A stretch of 64,000 nt of DNA from DYFT01 sp041695085 (GCA_041695085.1 JBGFRO010000004.1:62001-126000), one strand, 5' to 3'. Numbered from the stretch's first letter, positions 53,750-62,511 are shown. Numbers and translations: made by a program. Notes: a model not told the origin generated them from the sequence alone.

Positions 53750-53845
53750 CTACATGAGTCTTGCCCGAATCCATTCGCACCACGCATCGATTCCTTCCCC
53801 CGTGACACACGACGTCTCGAAAGAGATGAGAGCCTGAACGTGAGC
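53750..53845 (-). pseudogene. Fragment resembling HypB C-terminus
   Basis: 31 codons: AHVQALISFETSC, VTGEGIDAWCEWIRARLM, then stop. HypB, the GTPase for hydrogenase nickel insertion, ends in SCxTGEGLDAWxxWL. Only the C-terminal tip remains; no G1 or Switch motifs lie upstream because the Cys-rich gene begins there. Together with the HoxE-like piece it suggests a lost hydrogenase locus. Confidence 0.5.
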
Positions 53846-53858
53846 GCGACCGCGACAA

Positions 53859-54194
53859 TCAAGCAACAGCGGAGCGCGCATTGACCTCTTCAATTGTTTG
53901 GACGATGAGAGGAAAATAGCGATCGAGCGCACAGTCGAGCTCCTCGCGCAGGCGACAGTCGCCGTGGTCGTTATCCTTGCACGTTACGCAAATGACGCTG
54001 CGGAGCTGAAGGATGTGCTCGTCGAGCGAATCGCTCTTCACGGTATTGACGATCTGTACAATCTCCGGCAGATAACGATTCAGAGCGCAGTCGTTCCATT
54101 GTTGCGTTCCGCAGATTCCGCGACCCGTCCGGTCGATACAATGCGCACAGACGCGGGTTCGGATGGCTTCTTCGTACTCAAGCATCGTTGGCAT
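53859..54194 (-). CDS. Cys-rich protein with internal duplication
   Basis: 111 residues made of two similar halves. Half 1: RVCAHCIDRTGRGICGTQ with DCALNRYLPEIVQIVN. Half 2: VICVTCKDNDHGDCRLREEL with DCALDRYFPLIVQTIE. Each half has CxxC, two more Cys and a C-A-L-x-R-Y-x-P-x-I-V helix start. The spacing suits zinc or an iron-sulfur cluster per half. AGGAGGG precedes the ATG. It lies upstream of the GcvH-like/HybAB operon on the same strand, past the decayed fragments. No known family is recognised. Confidence 0.82.
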   Translation of the reverse strand: MPTMLEYEEAIRTRVCAHCIDRTGRGICGTQQWNDCALNRYLPEIVQIVNTVKSDSLDEHILQLRSVICVTCKDNDHGDCRLREELDCALDRYFPLIVQTIEEVNARSAVA

Positions 54195-54283
54195 AAGACA
54201 CCCTCCTTTGTGTGGTGGTTGCGGTAACGTGATACCCTGGTCGTCGCTTCCCCCTTCCTCGCGGGGGAGTTTTTGAGAGGATG

Positions 54284-54301
54284 GCGCAACTATTGTACCG
54301 A
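54284..54301 (-). promoter_or_regulatory. Possible sigma-54 promoter of Cys-rich gene
   Basis: Minus strand CGGTAC-AATAG-TTGCG. GG and GC have the right spacing and TTGC is intact; T replaces C in the -24 half. About 90 bases before the gene at 54194. Confidence 0.4.
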
Positions 54302-54675
54302 TGCGGAATCCGTCAAATCACCACGAAATCGGACTTCCGATTCTCAAGAATGGGAAAGTTGGATGAAAAATTGGTGAAGTATGAGAAGGGATATCAGGAC
54401 CGTTCATTGTTTGGAGTAAGAGAGCATCTTCCGCGCATAATCTGGGATACATACTTGCTGCCGAGAGCAGAGATCAAGTTCGACCACACAACTTCAGAAG
54501 ACGAAAAAACCGCTTAAGAAATCATACGCAACTCTTGACATTCGTCGCAAATTCGCTGAGCTTCTTGATGCGTAGATAAATAACTTAGTTGTTCGCTGTA
54601 CACAGTTAGCAACTCGGCTTTACATAGCGGAAATAAGCGGGGTGAAGTATCCGATCACTTCACTCGAAGACGACA

Positions 54676-54816
54676 TCCCCCACGACACTGAATTTCGAAC
54701 TCAGGCAGAACTTCCCCAATGCGTCTAACCCCGAGACCACGATAGAGTTCACCATCAGGGAAGCGGGAAGATGTGTTCTGAAAGTTTTTGATGTTTCAGG
54801 AAAGGAGCTGAAGTAA
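54676..54816 (+). pseudogene. Decayed T9SS C-terminal signal fragment
   Basis: A 46-codon frame without start codon: SPTTLNFELRQNFPNASN, PETTIEFTIREAGRC, VLKVFDVSGKELK, stop. It matches the type A sorting domain (LxQNYPNPFNPTTTIxFxI...LKVYDVxGxE), but the PFNP core is mutated to ASNP and the end is cut. It is the tail of a lost secreted protein. The stretch 54195-54675 before it shows no other gene. Confidence 0.65.
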
Positions 54817-54845
54817 GATTTCTTGCAAAGGAGGACGAGAGCGAT

Positions 54846-56936
54846 TTGAAAATAAAAATGTGGCTGATAGTCTTCGCGTTTCCGTATTTAGGGATCGCAC
54901 AGGAAGCATTTTGGCGACCCACAGGAGGACCTGAGGGGGGCACGGTCAATGTTATGACCACTACTTCATCCGGTAGTATCCTTGCCGGCACTTTGCGCGG
55001 CGGGGTCTATGTGTCAACAAACAAAGGGGATTTATGGCAGCCCACGGCGCTCGCAACGGGAATTATTCAGGCGCTGACACGAGTACCCAACGGTTCCCTC
55101 TTTGCTGCCGTATTCGATCGAGGGGTATTTCGATCCACCGACCATGGTAAGACATGGACCCGGAAAGCTTTCCTGGCAAGTGAGGTGTTCTCGCTTGCTG
55201 CTAACAATCGGGGAGATATTTTCGCGGGCGTTGGAGAGTCGTATGTTACAGCCGATGGACAGATACTATCTTCAACTGCCTCAAATAAGTATCCGGGAGT
55301 CTACCGTTCTGTTGATAATGGTGAAACATGGGAATTGATCGGGTTGCAAAGAACACGTGTGTATGCGGTGGTGATCAATCGACTTGGACATATCTTCGCA
55401 GGCACTTCCGGTCAGGGGATCCATCGCTCCACCTCGAACGGTTTAGGATGGAGTCCCATTGGCCTGGGCGATACAACAGTCCTCACTCTGACGATAGGCT
55501 CTGATGATGCTCTCTTTGCAGCAACGAGCAATAGAGATATCATGCGATCGAGAGACAACGGAGAAAGTTGGCAGCGGGTAACGAAGCTTGAGGCGTTCAC
55601 CCGTAGTTTGACCGTCGATCAGACGGGTTCCATCTATGCAGCAACAGAGGATGGCATATATCGCTCAACCGATAAGGGAGACACCTGGGAAGCTCTGGGG
55701 ATGAGAGGTAGCAGTGTTCGATCAATCCTCGTGCACAGCGAAGGCGAGATCTTTGCCGGAACCAGCCGAACAGGCATCTATCGATCAAACGATGGAGGGG
55801 CGACGTGGAGGCGCACAATCACAGGCCTTTCAAATACATTGGTTCTTTCAATTGCTGCCCGGGGCAGCGAACATTTGTACGCTGGTACATTTCAAAATGG
55901 CCTCTTTCGGTCGTCAGATAGAGGTCAGACTTGGAACCAGCTTGCATTTCCACACTCCCTCGTGCGAGGTCTTCTTTTCAGTGCCAGGGGGGATCTTCTC
56001 ACCGCGACAGATTTCGGCATCTATCGTTCACGTGATGCTGGAATAACGTGGAGTCAAGTTGCTCTTAAGGATACCGTTATCCATGCCATAGCCCGTGATT
56101 CAAGTGGTGTACTCTATGCTGCTGCGCGAGGTGTGTTTCGATCAACGGATCACGGGGAGACATGGCATGCCTCCGACAAATTTTCGGTTTTTTTTGCTCT
56201 TGCAGTCAATCGTGAAGGGTTTCTCTTCGGTGGAGGATTCGGAGGAGTCTATCGCTCGACGGACAGTGGTAGAACATGGATATCAGTTTATCCATACATT
56301 CAAAATATCACTGCAATGAGTGTTACATCTACGGGGACAGTTTTCGCTGCAGGGGCTTATGGAATCCTCCTCCGCTCAACGGATAAGGGTATCACGTGGA
56401 GAGAATTGACCGGACCACGAGCCGGCCAAATATCCGCATTTGCAAGTAGTCCATTTGGAGATTTGTTCTTAGGGGGACGGGCAGGTGTTTTTCGCACTTC
56501 CAACAACGGTGAAACGTGGACCGAAATGAACGGTGGGTTATCAAATCTCGATGTCTCTGCACTGAGCATTGACGATCACGGTTTTCTTTTTGCAGGAACT
56601 GGGGGTAACGGAGTCTATAAAAGTGTTCGCTCAACAGTTACATCAGTCGAAAAAATCAGAGACAACATACCTTCTCATTTCACGCTAGAACAAAACTATC
56701 CCAATCCCTTCAACCCAACAACGGTGATACGATTCACCCTTTCATCAGAGTCGCATGTGGTGTTGAGGGTATATGACGTGTTGGGCCGGGAACGCGCCAC
56801 GCTGGTGAATGCGCTCCGCCATGCCGGTGTGCATCAAGTTGAGTTTGACGGAACAGAACTGGCGAGCGGAATCTATCTCTACCGCCTCGAAGTCGCAGGG
56901 ATTGTGGCGACAAAGAAAATGTCCCTCGTGCAATAA
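54846..56936 (+). CDS. Secreted BNR-repeat protein with T9SS signal
   Basis: 696 residues. After a signal peptide (KIKMWLIVFAFPYLGIAQ) come about 13 BNR/sortilin-like repeats of roughly 42 residues with Asp-box turns such as STDHGKTW, SVDNGETW, SRDNGESW, STDKGDTW and SNDGGATW. These build beta-propellers. The last 85 residues are a type A T9SS domain: HFTLEQNYPNPFNPTTVI, LRVYDVLGRERATLV, and ASGIYLYRLEVAG. So it is exported by the type IX system to the cell surface. TTG 54846 is 11 nt after AAAGGAGG; ATG 54858 would lose the basic start of the signal peptide. Ligand unknown. Confidence 0.9.
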   Translation: MKIKMWLIVFAFPYLGIAQEAFWRPTGGPEGGTVNVMTTTSSGSILAGTLRGGVYVSTNKGDLWQPTALATGIIQALTRVPNGSLFAAVFDRGVFRSTDHGKTWTRKAFLASEVFSLAANNRGDIFAGVGESYVTADGQILSSTASNKYPGVYRSVDNGETWELIGLQRTRVYAVVINRLGHIFAGTSGQGIHRSTSNGLGWSPIGLGDTTVLTLTIGSDDALFAATSNRDIMRSRDNGESWQRVTKLEAFTRSLTVDQTGSIYAATEDGIYRSTDKGDTWEALGMRGSSVRSILVHSEGEIFAGTSRTGIYRSNDGGATWRRTITGLSNTLVLSIAARGSEHLYAGTFQNGLFRSSDRGQTWNQLAFPHSLVRGLLFSARGDLLTATDFGIYRSRDAGITWSQVALKDTVIHAIARDSSGVLYAAARGVFRSTDHGETWHASDKFSVFFALAVNREGFLFGGGFGGVYRSTDSGRTWISVYPYIQNITAMSVTSTGTVFAAGAYGILLRSTDKGITWRELTGPRAGQISAFASSPFGDLFLGGRAGVFRTSNNGETWTEMNGGLSNLDVSALSIDDHGFLFAGTGGNGVYKSVRSTVTSVEKIRDNIPSHFTLEQNYPNPFNPTTVIRFTLSSESHVVLRVYDVLGRERATLVNALRHAGVHQVEFDGTELASGIYLYRLEVAGIVATKKMSLVQ

Positions 56937-57284
56937 GAAAAATGTAGTCTATTTCCATCAAGTGGCGGACGAGGCTTTCTAAAAGTTCAACCAAACGGAA
57001 TACGGAAAGCATCACGTTGGTTGCATGGCTGCTGCTCATTGTATGGTTCCCTTCCTCATCTGAGACTTCCACAAAGAGAACGTTAGAAAGCATCGCTGAG
57101 GACTCATATGTTAGGGTCGTCGGTGGCCTGTCTGCCGAAGTGCCTTTGGCACGCGGGCAGGTGTGGACGTCAGGTCTCTCTCGTGCGTTTTAATTTCTGC
57201 CAACTGGAGCGATGACAATCAGTTGAAGAGCACATGGAGTCTATCTATCAGGAATCTGAATCCAGTCGCCAGCAGGAGATGCGC
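56937..57284. other. Intergenic region with palindrome
   Basis: About 350 bases with no gene. A nested palindrome lies at 57132-57160 (CTGCC...GTGCC-TTT-GGCAC...GGCAG), of the kind found in REP elements. The last 60 bases match the region before the second lipoprotein (58855-58915). Confidence 0.4.
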
Positions 57285-57312
57285 TTGACATTGAGTTTTT
57301 GATTTATAATGT
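57285..57312 (+). promoter_or_regulatory. Promoter-like block of lipoprotein 1
   Basis: TTGACA and TAATGT with a 16-nt spacer (TATAAT also at 57305-57310). The block repeats almost unchanged at 58915-58942 before lipoprotein 2, as TTGACC. Confidence 0.4.
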
Positions 57313-57338
57313 TCGCAAGCAATAGCTGGTGACTAAGA

Positions 57339-58442
57339 ATGAAGGCTCACTGCACTCTCCATTGTATCCTCCTGAGCGGAGCATTACTCTTCTCCGCATT
57401 CTCCTCCTGCAAAGACAGTCCCGTTGAACCGCCCAGAAAAGACCCACGCACCTACACGTGGACGATTGATACACTTGCCTACCCCGGCAGCGCACAGACG
57501 ATGATGCAGGACATTTGGGGAAGTTCACCTGAGAACGTATTTGTCGTTGGTCACAACGACCAGAATCATGGTTTGATGTGGCGGTTTGATGGAAGAAAAT
57601 GGACTGATGTGAAACTCAGCACTCTCCAAGGGGGGAGCATTTCCGGGGCAATGGATCTTTACGCTATCTTCGGTTTCAATGCCTCCAGTATTTTTGCCAT
57701 AGGAGAACGCATCTACGACAATCCAAACCCTCCTCCTCACTTCCTCGACAGCAGTTTGGTCATTCACTATGACGGTAATCAGTGGCGTGAACATCGAGTG
57801 GTGGGACGATTTCTTCAAGCCATCTGGGGAAGTTCCCCGGCCGACGTCTGGGTCTGTGGTGTTGAAGGGACACTTTATTATTACAACGGCCAACGCTGGT
57901 CGAAGGAAGTGGTTCCCCTTTCACCCCCTCCCAATTCCTACTACAAACTCTACGGGATTGGAGGTACATCGCCAACCGATATCTATCTCCTTGCCTCTGC
58001 ACATGAAGACCATTTGATACGAACCACATACTATTTCCTCCGGCGAAATGCAACCGGTTGGGCTGTAATTGACACCTTTGTGAACCAAGCCGGTGTCAAC
58101 CGCAATAAGTGGGGAACTGCAAGATTTTGGACATCACCGTGGGGAGTACTCTATTCGGTTGGTGCAGGTGCTTTTCAATGGAATGGTTCATCTTGGGAGA
58201 AGATATTGACCGTCGACGAGCCGTGTACCCACATCTTCGGCACACCAAAAGAGAATCTGTTCGTCGTCGGATTCCGTTCTGCGTTGTTTCACTACAACGG
58301 GGTCGACTGGTACAGGTACGATGAGATTAAATTTCCTCAAGTTGGTTTTGTAAGTGGTTGGACTGACGGAAAAGAACTATTCGTTGTTGGTGGAACGCTC
58401 GGAGCCTTTCCACAAAAAACCCTGATCCTGCGAGGAAGATAG
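57339..58442 (+). CDS. Surface lipoprotein, tandem family member 1
   Basis: 367 residues. Signal peptide with lipobox ending FSSC (Cys24), so a lipid-anchored protein. After a PVEPPRKDPRTYTWTIDTL linker come repeats of about 50 residues with the pattern IWGSSPxxVxVVGxN...FDGxxW, for example DIWGSSPENVFVVG and AIWGSSPADVWVCG. These look like beta-propeller blades. Function unknown. It shares its 5' end and upstream region with member 2, nearly base for base. No T9SS domain. Confidence 0.88.
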   Translation: MKAHCTLHCILLSGALLFSAFSSCKDSPVEPPRKDPRTYTWTIDTLAYPGSAQTMMQDIWGSSPENVFVVGHNDQNHGLMWRFDGRKWTDVKLSTLQGGSISGAMDLYAIFGFNASSIFAIGERIYDNPNPPPHFLDSSLVIHYDGNQWREHRVVGRFLQAIWGSSPADVWVCGVEGTLYYYNGQRWSKEVVPLSPPPNSYYKLYGIGGTSPTDIYLLASAHEDHLIRTTYYFLRRNATGWAVIDTFVNQAGVNRNKWGTARFWTSPWGVLYSVGAGAFQWNGSSWEKILTVDEPCTHIFGTPKENLFVVGFRSALFHYNGVDWYRYDEIKFPQVGFVSGWTDGKELFVVGGTLGAFPQKTLILRGR

Positions 58443-58536
58443 ATCAGGAGAGGAAGACAAATTCGAGGAACCATACCTCCTACCTGTTTGCATCAACAAG
58501 CAGTGTATTCATTACACCTATCTCAATGAGAGGAGA

Positions 58537-58737
58537 CTCTTCGATGTGATGGGACGCGAAGTGAAACTCCTCGTCGATGACCACAAACCGGCTGGGTATC
58601 ACTCGGTGGTGTGGGATGGAAGAGATCGGTCAGGCAACGCTCTCCCCAGCGGCATGTATCTGTTCCAATTCTCTGTCTCGTCAGCCGAAGCGGGTGAACT
58701 CTTCCGTCGCTCAGGCAAGCTGCTTCTTACAAAGTAG
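58537..58737 (+). pseudogene. Orphan FlgD/T9SS-type tail fragment
   Basis: The frame reads LFDVMGREVKLLVDDHKP, AGYHSVVWDGRDRSGN, ALPSGMYLFQFSVSS and ends LLLTK. It is the second half of a FlgD-like T9SS C-terminal domain (VYDVxGREV...AGxHxVxWDGxD...LxSGxYxY). The N-terminal half and any cargo are missing. A ribosome site is not obvious. Likely a remnant, or the 3' end of a lost gene. Confidence 0.6.
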
Positions 58738-58914
58738 CTGGGAATTGTTTCCGTTTCACCAATCTCAAGCACCTCTCCATCATTCAGGTGGTGTTTGCTC
58801 GATGTCGACTGAATAGGAAGTATCGCCGATCTGATAATATTCTTCCGTGGAAGGAAGAGCACGTGGAGTCCCTCCGTCAGGAGTTTCGAATCCAGTCGCC
58901 AGCAGGCGATACCC

Positions 58915-58942
58915 TTGACCTTGAGTTTTTGATTTATAATGT
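58915..58942 (+). promoter_or_regulatory. Promoter-like block of lipoprotein 2
   Basis: TTGACC and TAATGT spaced by 16 nt, followed by the same leader up to the ATG as in member 1. The bases between 58921 and 58973 match 57291-57343. Confidence 0.4.
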
Positions 58943-58968
58943 TCGCAAGCAATAGCTGGTGACTAAGA

Positions 58969-60072
58969 ATGAAGACTCACTGCACTCTCCATCGTATCCT
59001 CCTGAGCGGAGCATTACTCTTCTCCGCATTCTCCTCCTGCAAAGACAGTCCTGTTGAACCGCCCAGAAAAGACCCGCGCACCTACACGTGGACGATTGAC
59101 ACGCTGGCGTATCCGGGCAGTTTTCAGACAAACATGCAGGACATCTGGGGAAGCTCACCAACTGATGTATATGTGGTGGGACACAATGACCGAAACCGTG
59201 GCCTCATGTGGCATTTTGATGGTGCCAAATGGACCGATGTAAAACTGAGCACAACACAAGGTGGGAATGTGCAAGGACCGATTGATTTAATTGCCATAAG
59301 CGGTTTTGCATCAAATGACATCTGGGCTGTTGGGAAACGCCTGTATGATAACCCTACCCCACCACCTAATTTTCTAGATTCAAGTCTGATCATTCGTTTT
59401 GATGGACGGCAATGGAGAGAAATAACGTTACACGAAGCAAGGTCGCTAAACAGTATATGGGGATTATCGTCTTCGAATCTCTGGTCGGGTGGCTGGACAA
59501 ACAAGTTGTTTCATTACAATGGAATAGTCTGGCAGGCAGATTCGCTTCCCGTGATTGTTCAATCGGGCGGTTTTTTTCAAATCAATGCAATCGAAGGCAA
59601 TTACACAGGCGAAGTATTTATAGCTGGTAATACCCATTACAACAACCTTGCAAAGACAGTCTTTTACTTTTTTCGGAAGAAGATGCAGACATGGACAATG
59701 GTGGATAGTTTTGTCGTTCAGCCAAGTCACATCGAAAACAAGTGGGGATACGTTGACCTTTGGACAAGTCCGTCAGGAGAGCTTTACTCATGTGGTCGAG
59801 GAATTCACAAGTGGAATGGAACCATTTGGACTCAACTGTTTGACCATCCCAATATTTTGTATCGGATAGCGGGCACAAGTGACAACAATATCTTTGTCGT
59901 GGGACATTTGGGGACCGTACTGCATTTCAACGGTCGGGATTGGTATCAGTTCAAGCAATTTGCAAATCCTGACGCGGTGCTAGGTGGCGTGTGGACTGAC
60001 GGTACCGAAGTATTTGTCGTTGGCTTCACGGCGGCGTATCCCCAGAAAACACTCATCTTTCACGGAAAGTAA
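58969..60072 (+). CDS. Surface lipoprotein, tandem family member 2
   Basis: 367 residues, lipobox FSSC at Cys24. Its first 60 codons are almost identical to member 1, but the remainder differs: DIWGSSPTDVYVVGHN, SIWGLSSSNLWSGGW and RIAGTSDNNIFVVGHLG. The C-terminal half resembles member 3 (TSDxNIxxVGHxGTVLHFNGRDWYQF). It is a mosaic of an N-terminal cassette and a C-terminal cassette. Probably an anchored beta-propeller; ligand unknown. Confidence 0.88.
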   Translation: MKTHCTLHRILLSGALLFSAFSSCKDSPVEPPRKDPRTYTWTIDTLAYPGSFQTNMQDIWGSSPTDVYVVGHNDRNRGLMWHFDGAKWTDVKLSTTQGGNVQGPIDLIAISGFASNDIWAVGKRLYDNPTPPPNFLDSSLIIRFDGRQWREITLHEARSLNSIWGLSSSNLWSGGWTNKLFHYNGIVWQADSLPVIVQSGGFFQINAIEGNYTGEVFIAGNTHYNNLAKTVFYFFRKKMQTWTMVDSFVVQPSHIENKWGYVDLWTSPSGELYSCGRGIHKWNGTIWTQLFDHPNILYRIAGTSDNNIFVVGHLGTVLHFNGRDWYQFKQFANPDAVLGGVWTDGTEVFVVGFTAAYPQKTLIFHGK

Positions 60073-60076
60073 ATGC

Positions 60077-60137
60077 AAAGGAGGTGATGTCCTATGAGAG
60101 TACAAAAAACCCAAGCATAGTGCGCGAACACTATGCT
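60077..60137 (+). repeat. SD-miniORF-hairpin element, copy 1
   Basis: AAAGGAGGTGA is followed 6 nt later by an 8-codon ORF, MRVQKTQA (60094-60120). The stem AGCATAGTG/CACTATGCT (9 bp, loop CGCGAA) covers its stop codon. Similar elements follow members 3, 4 and 5. Confidence 0.6.
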
Positions 60138-60878
60138 CCGACGTTACGCAAATACGGTGTTTAATTCCAAGTTCTCGAAGAGAGTACACGCAATGAGACA
60201 ATTGACAAAAGCTGCAAGTCTCCCCGTCATTGGAATGCTTCTGTTCCAGTTGGGCTGTCAGGAGACAAGCGTTGGTCCAGTGCCTCCGCCGAAGGACCTG
60301 CGCAAATTGAGCTGGCGAATCGATACGTTGGCCTATCCGGGCAACTTCCAAACGCTCATGATGAGCATCTGGGCAAGCAGTCCACGGGATGTTTACGTGG
60401 TTGGGCACAGCTCCAGCGGGCCCGGATCGATGTATCATTTCGATGGCGAGCAGTGGAGGGATGTAAAGATTCACCCCTCTGTTGGCGGCAAAATTATCGG
60501 TCGGCTACGGGCCATTTACGGATTTGGTCGGGATAACATCTATGCTGTAGGAGGCAGGATAGAGTATAATCCTTCACCGCCGCCGGAGTATCTTGATCCC
60601 AGCTTGGCAATTCACTTCGACGGACGTGAATGGCGGCAACTGCAGGTTCCAGAAGGGCGACAACTCTTTTCAATTTCAGGCACATCTCCCAACAACATCT
60701 GGACTTGTGGGCGTGATGGTACGCTGATCGCCTTTGACGGTGTACGATGGAGGAAAGAATCGGTTTCCGTTCCGGTGCCACCCGGCAATACGTGGTTTGA
60801 CTTGAAGGATGTTCAGGCAAAGAGCCCTTCAGAAGTCTATATGATCGGCTATGTGCATGAGAACAACATCGCGCGAAC
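60115..60878 (+). repeat. 764-bp direct repeat, copy A
   Basis: Appears identical to 62550-63313 (offset 2435). It covers the hairpin of the element, the 5' leader and about 228 codons of member 3. The left border lies in the mini-ORF element and the right border inside the coding region, at GCGCGAAC. Confidence 0.85.
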
Positions 60879-61284
60879 TACACGATACTTTTTCGCGAAA
60901 CGACAGGAACGATGGACTGTTGCTGACAGCTTCTGGACCGGACCCGGACACAATGAGATAAAGTTTGGTGAGGCAGATCTGTGGATGAGCCCGTCCGGCA
61001 CCCTCTTTTCATGCGGTGGAGGAGTGCATCGCTGGAACGGCTCGAGGTGGGAGATGCTCTTTGACCATCCGAATCTACTTAGTGGTATGGCAGGAACAAG
61101 CGATGACAACATTATCATCGTTGGTCACTTCGGAACAGTACTGCATTATAACGGGCGAGACCTTTACCAATTCGAGGAACGCCGTTTTCCAACTGTCCTT
61201 TATTCTTCCGTTTGGACAGATGGACAGGAAGTGTTCGTGGTAGGGTATGACGGAACAAAATCCATAATCCTCCACGGAAAATAG
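60193..61284 (+). CDS. Surface lipoprotein, tandem family member 3
   Basis: 363 residues from ATG 60193 (signal MRQLTKAASLPVIGMLLF, lipobox QLGC, Cys22); an earlier in-frame ATG at 60133 lies in the hairpin of the element. The domain begins with ETSVGPVPPPKDLRKLSWRI. Blades: SIWASSPRDVYVVGHS, SISGTSPNNIWTCG, MAGTSDDNIIIVGHFG. The first 228 codons match member 5 exactly; the rest is closer to member 2. Such a border inside a gene points to gene conversion. Confidence 0.87.
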   Translation: MRQLTKAASLPVIGMLLFQLGCQETSVGPVPPPKDLRKLSWRIDTLAYPGNFQTLMMSIWASSPRDVYVVGHSSSGPGSMYHFDGEQWRDVKIHPSVGGKIIGRLRAIYGFGRDNIYAVGGRIEYNPSPPPEYLDPSLAIHFDGREWRQLQVPEGRQLFSISGTSPNNIWTCGRDGTLIAFDGVRWRKESVSVPVPPGNTWFDLKDVQAKSPSEVYMIGYVHENNIARTTRYFFAKRQERWTVADSFWTGPGHNEIKFGEADLWMSPSGTLFSCGGGVHRWNGSRWEMLFDHPNLLSGMAGTSDDNIIIVGHFGTVLHYNGRDLYQFEERRFPTVLYSSVWTDGQEVFVVGYDGTKSIILHGK

Positions 61285-61285
61285 G

Positions 61286-61351
61286 AAAGGAGGTGGTTCG
61301 TATGAAGGTATATTAAAGCCCAAGCACGGTGCGTGCAACAGCATGCTTGGG
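61286..61351 (+). repeat. SD-miniORF-hairpin element, copy 2
   Basis: AAAGGAGGTGG, then a 4-codon ORF MKVY (61302-61316). The stem CCCAAGCA/TGCTTGGG (61319-61351) follows. The 3' gene end and element repeat closely at 63700-63780. Confidence 0.6.
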
Positions 61352-61424
61352 TGGTACAACTCAAACAGATGGATTCAGATTAACTCCCCTGCCTGAGTTC
61401 AAATACAAAAGGAGAGATGGAGAA

Positions 61425-62507
61425 ATGAAGAGGCTCATACCGCTCCCCGTTCTAACAGCGTTGCTCTTGCAGCTTGCCTGCAAAGACAATCCTGTTGAAC
61501 CGCCCAGAAAAGACCCGCGCACCTACACGTGGACGATTGACACGCTGGCATATCCGGGCAGTTTTCAGACTGCGATGCGCGATATTTGGGGAAGTTCTCC
61601 CACAGACGTGTATGTGGTGGGACATAATGACCGAGGGTTTGGGAAAATGTTTCACTTTGATGGAAAGAGTTGGTCTGCGGTTGACCAATATCATCCCGAT
61701 GAACGTGGCAATGCGGCCATTAGCCTGAGTGCCATCTTCGGATTTAGCGCAAATAACATTTACGCGGTCGGCAAGAGGATTTATGACAATCCCAAGCCAC
61801 CGCCCAACTTCTTAGACTCGAGTTTGATCATTCGTTTTGATGGACGACAGTGGCGAGAAGTCAATATCGAGAGGGGGAGAGCACTTTGGTCAATTTCGGC
61901 AAGTGCACCAAATGACATCTGGACGTGCGGTACCGGTGGAACATTGTATCACTTTGACGGTAGCGCTTGGAGAAAGGATAGCGTCGCGGTTACTGTGCCC
62001 ACTGATGAAACATTTCTGCTTTGGGATATCAAAGCCAAAAATTCATTAGAAGTGTATATGATAGGTAATAGGCACAACAACAGCATACCCCGTACAACGC
62101 GCTATTTTTTCTCCAGACGACAAGGTCAATGGAGCGTTGCAGATAGCTTCGTGCTCCAGCCCGGTCAGTATGAAACAAAGTTTGGTCAAAATGCTCTCTG
62201 GATCAGTCCCGAGGGCACCCTTTACTCGCTCGGTCCCCACATCCGTCGCTGGACGGGCTCGTCGTGGATCATTATCTATGAGACGTTTGATGCTTTAAGA
62301 AAGATGGCAGGGACAAGTGACAGAAACATCTTTGCCGTCGGCGACTTCGGTCATATACTTCATTACAACGGCAATGACTGGTATGAATTCAAAGAATTCC
62401 GGAATCCAAACGTAGTTTACTCTTCTGTCTGGACAGATGGTAAAGAGGTCTTCGTGGTTGGTTTCATGAGTGACGGCTCGAAGACACTCATTCTGCACGG
62501 GAAATAG
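61425..62507 (+). CDS. Surface lipoprotein, tandem family member 4
   Basis: 360 residues from ATG 61425, which has AAAGGAG upstream; the open frame back to 61329 crosses the hairpin of copy 2. Signal MKRLIPLPVLTALLLQ with lipobox LQLAC (Cys19). The linker PVEPPRKDPRTYTWTIDTL equals that of members 1 and 2. Blades: DIWGSSPTDVYVVGHN, AIFGFSANNIYAVGKR, SISASAPNDIWTCG and MAGTSDRNIFAVGDFG. Its C-terminal half is close to that of member 5. Confidence 0.88.
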   Translation: MKRLIPLPVLTALLLQLACKDNPVEPPRKDPRTYTWTIDTLAYPGSFQTAMRDIWGSSPTDVYVVGHNDRGFGKMFHFDGKSWSAVDQYHPDERGNAAISLSAIFGFSANNIYAVGKRIYDNPKPPPNFLDSSLIIRFDGRQWREVNIERGRALWSISASAPNDIWTCGTGGTLYHFDGSAWRKDSVAVTVPTDETFLLWDIKAKNSLEVYMIGNRHNNSIPRTTRYFFSRRQGQWSVADSFVLQPGQYETKFGQNALWISPEGTLYSLGPHIRRWTGSSWIIIYETFDALRKMAGTSDRNIFAVGDFGHILHYNGNDWYEFKEFRNPNVVYSSVWTDGKEVFVVGFMSDGSKTLILHGK

Positions 62508-62511
62508 ACGG

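Noticed and set aside
53528..53884. 118-codon plus-strand frame over the fragment region
   Set aside because: It is antisense to frames with HypB- and HoxE-like similarity and has no ribosome site or recognisable motif.
54281..54517. 78-codon plus-strand frame
   Set aside because: No ribosome site, overlaps the promoter region of the Cys-rich gene and resembles nothing.
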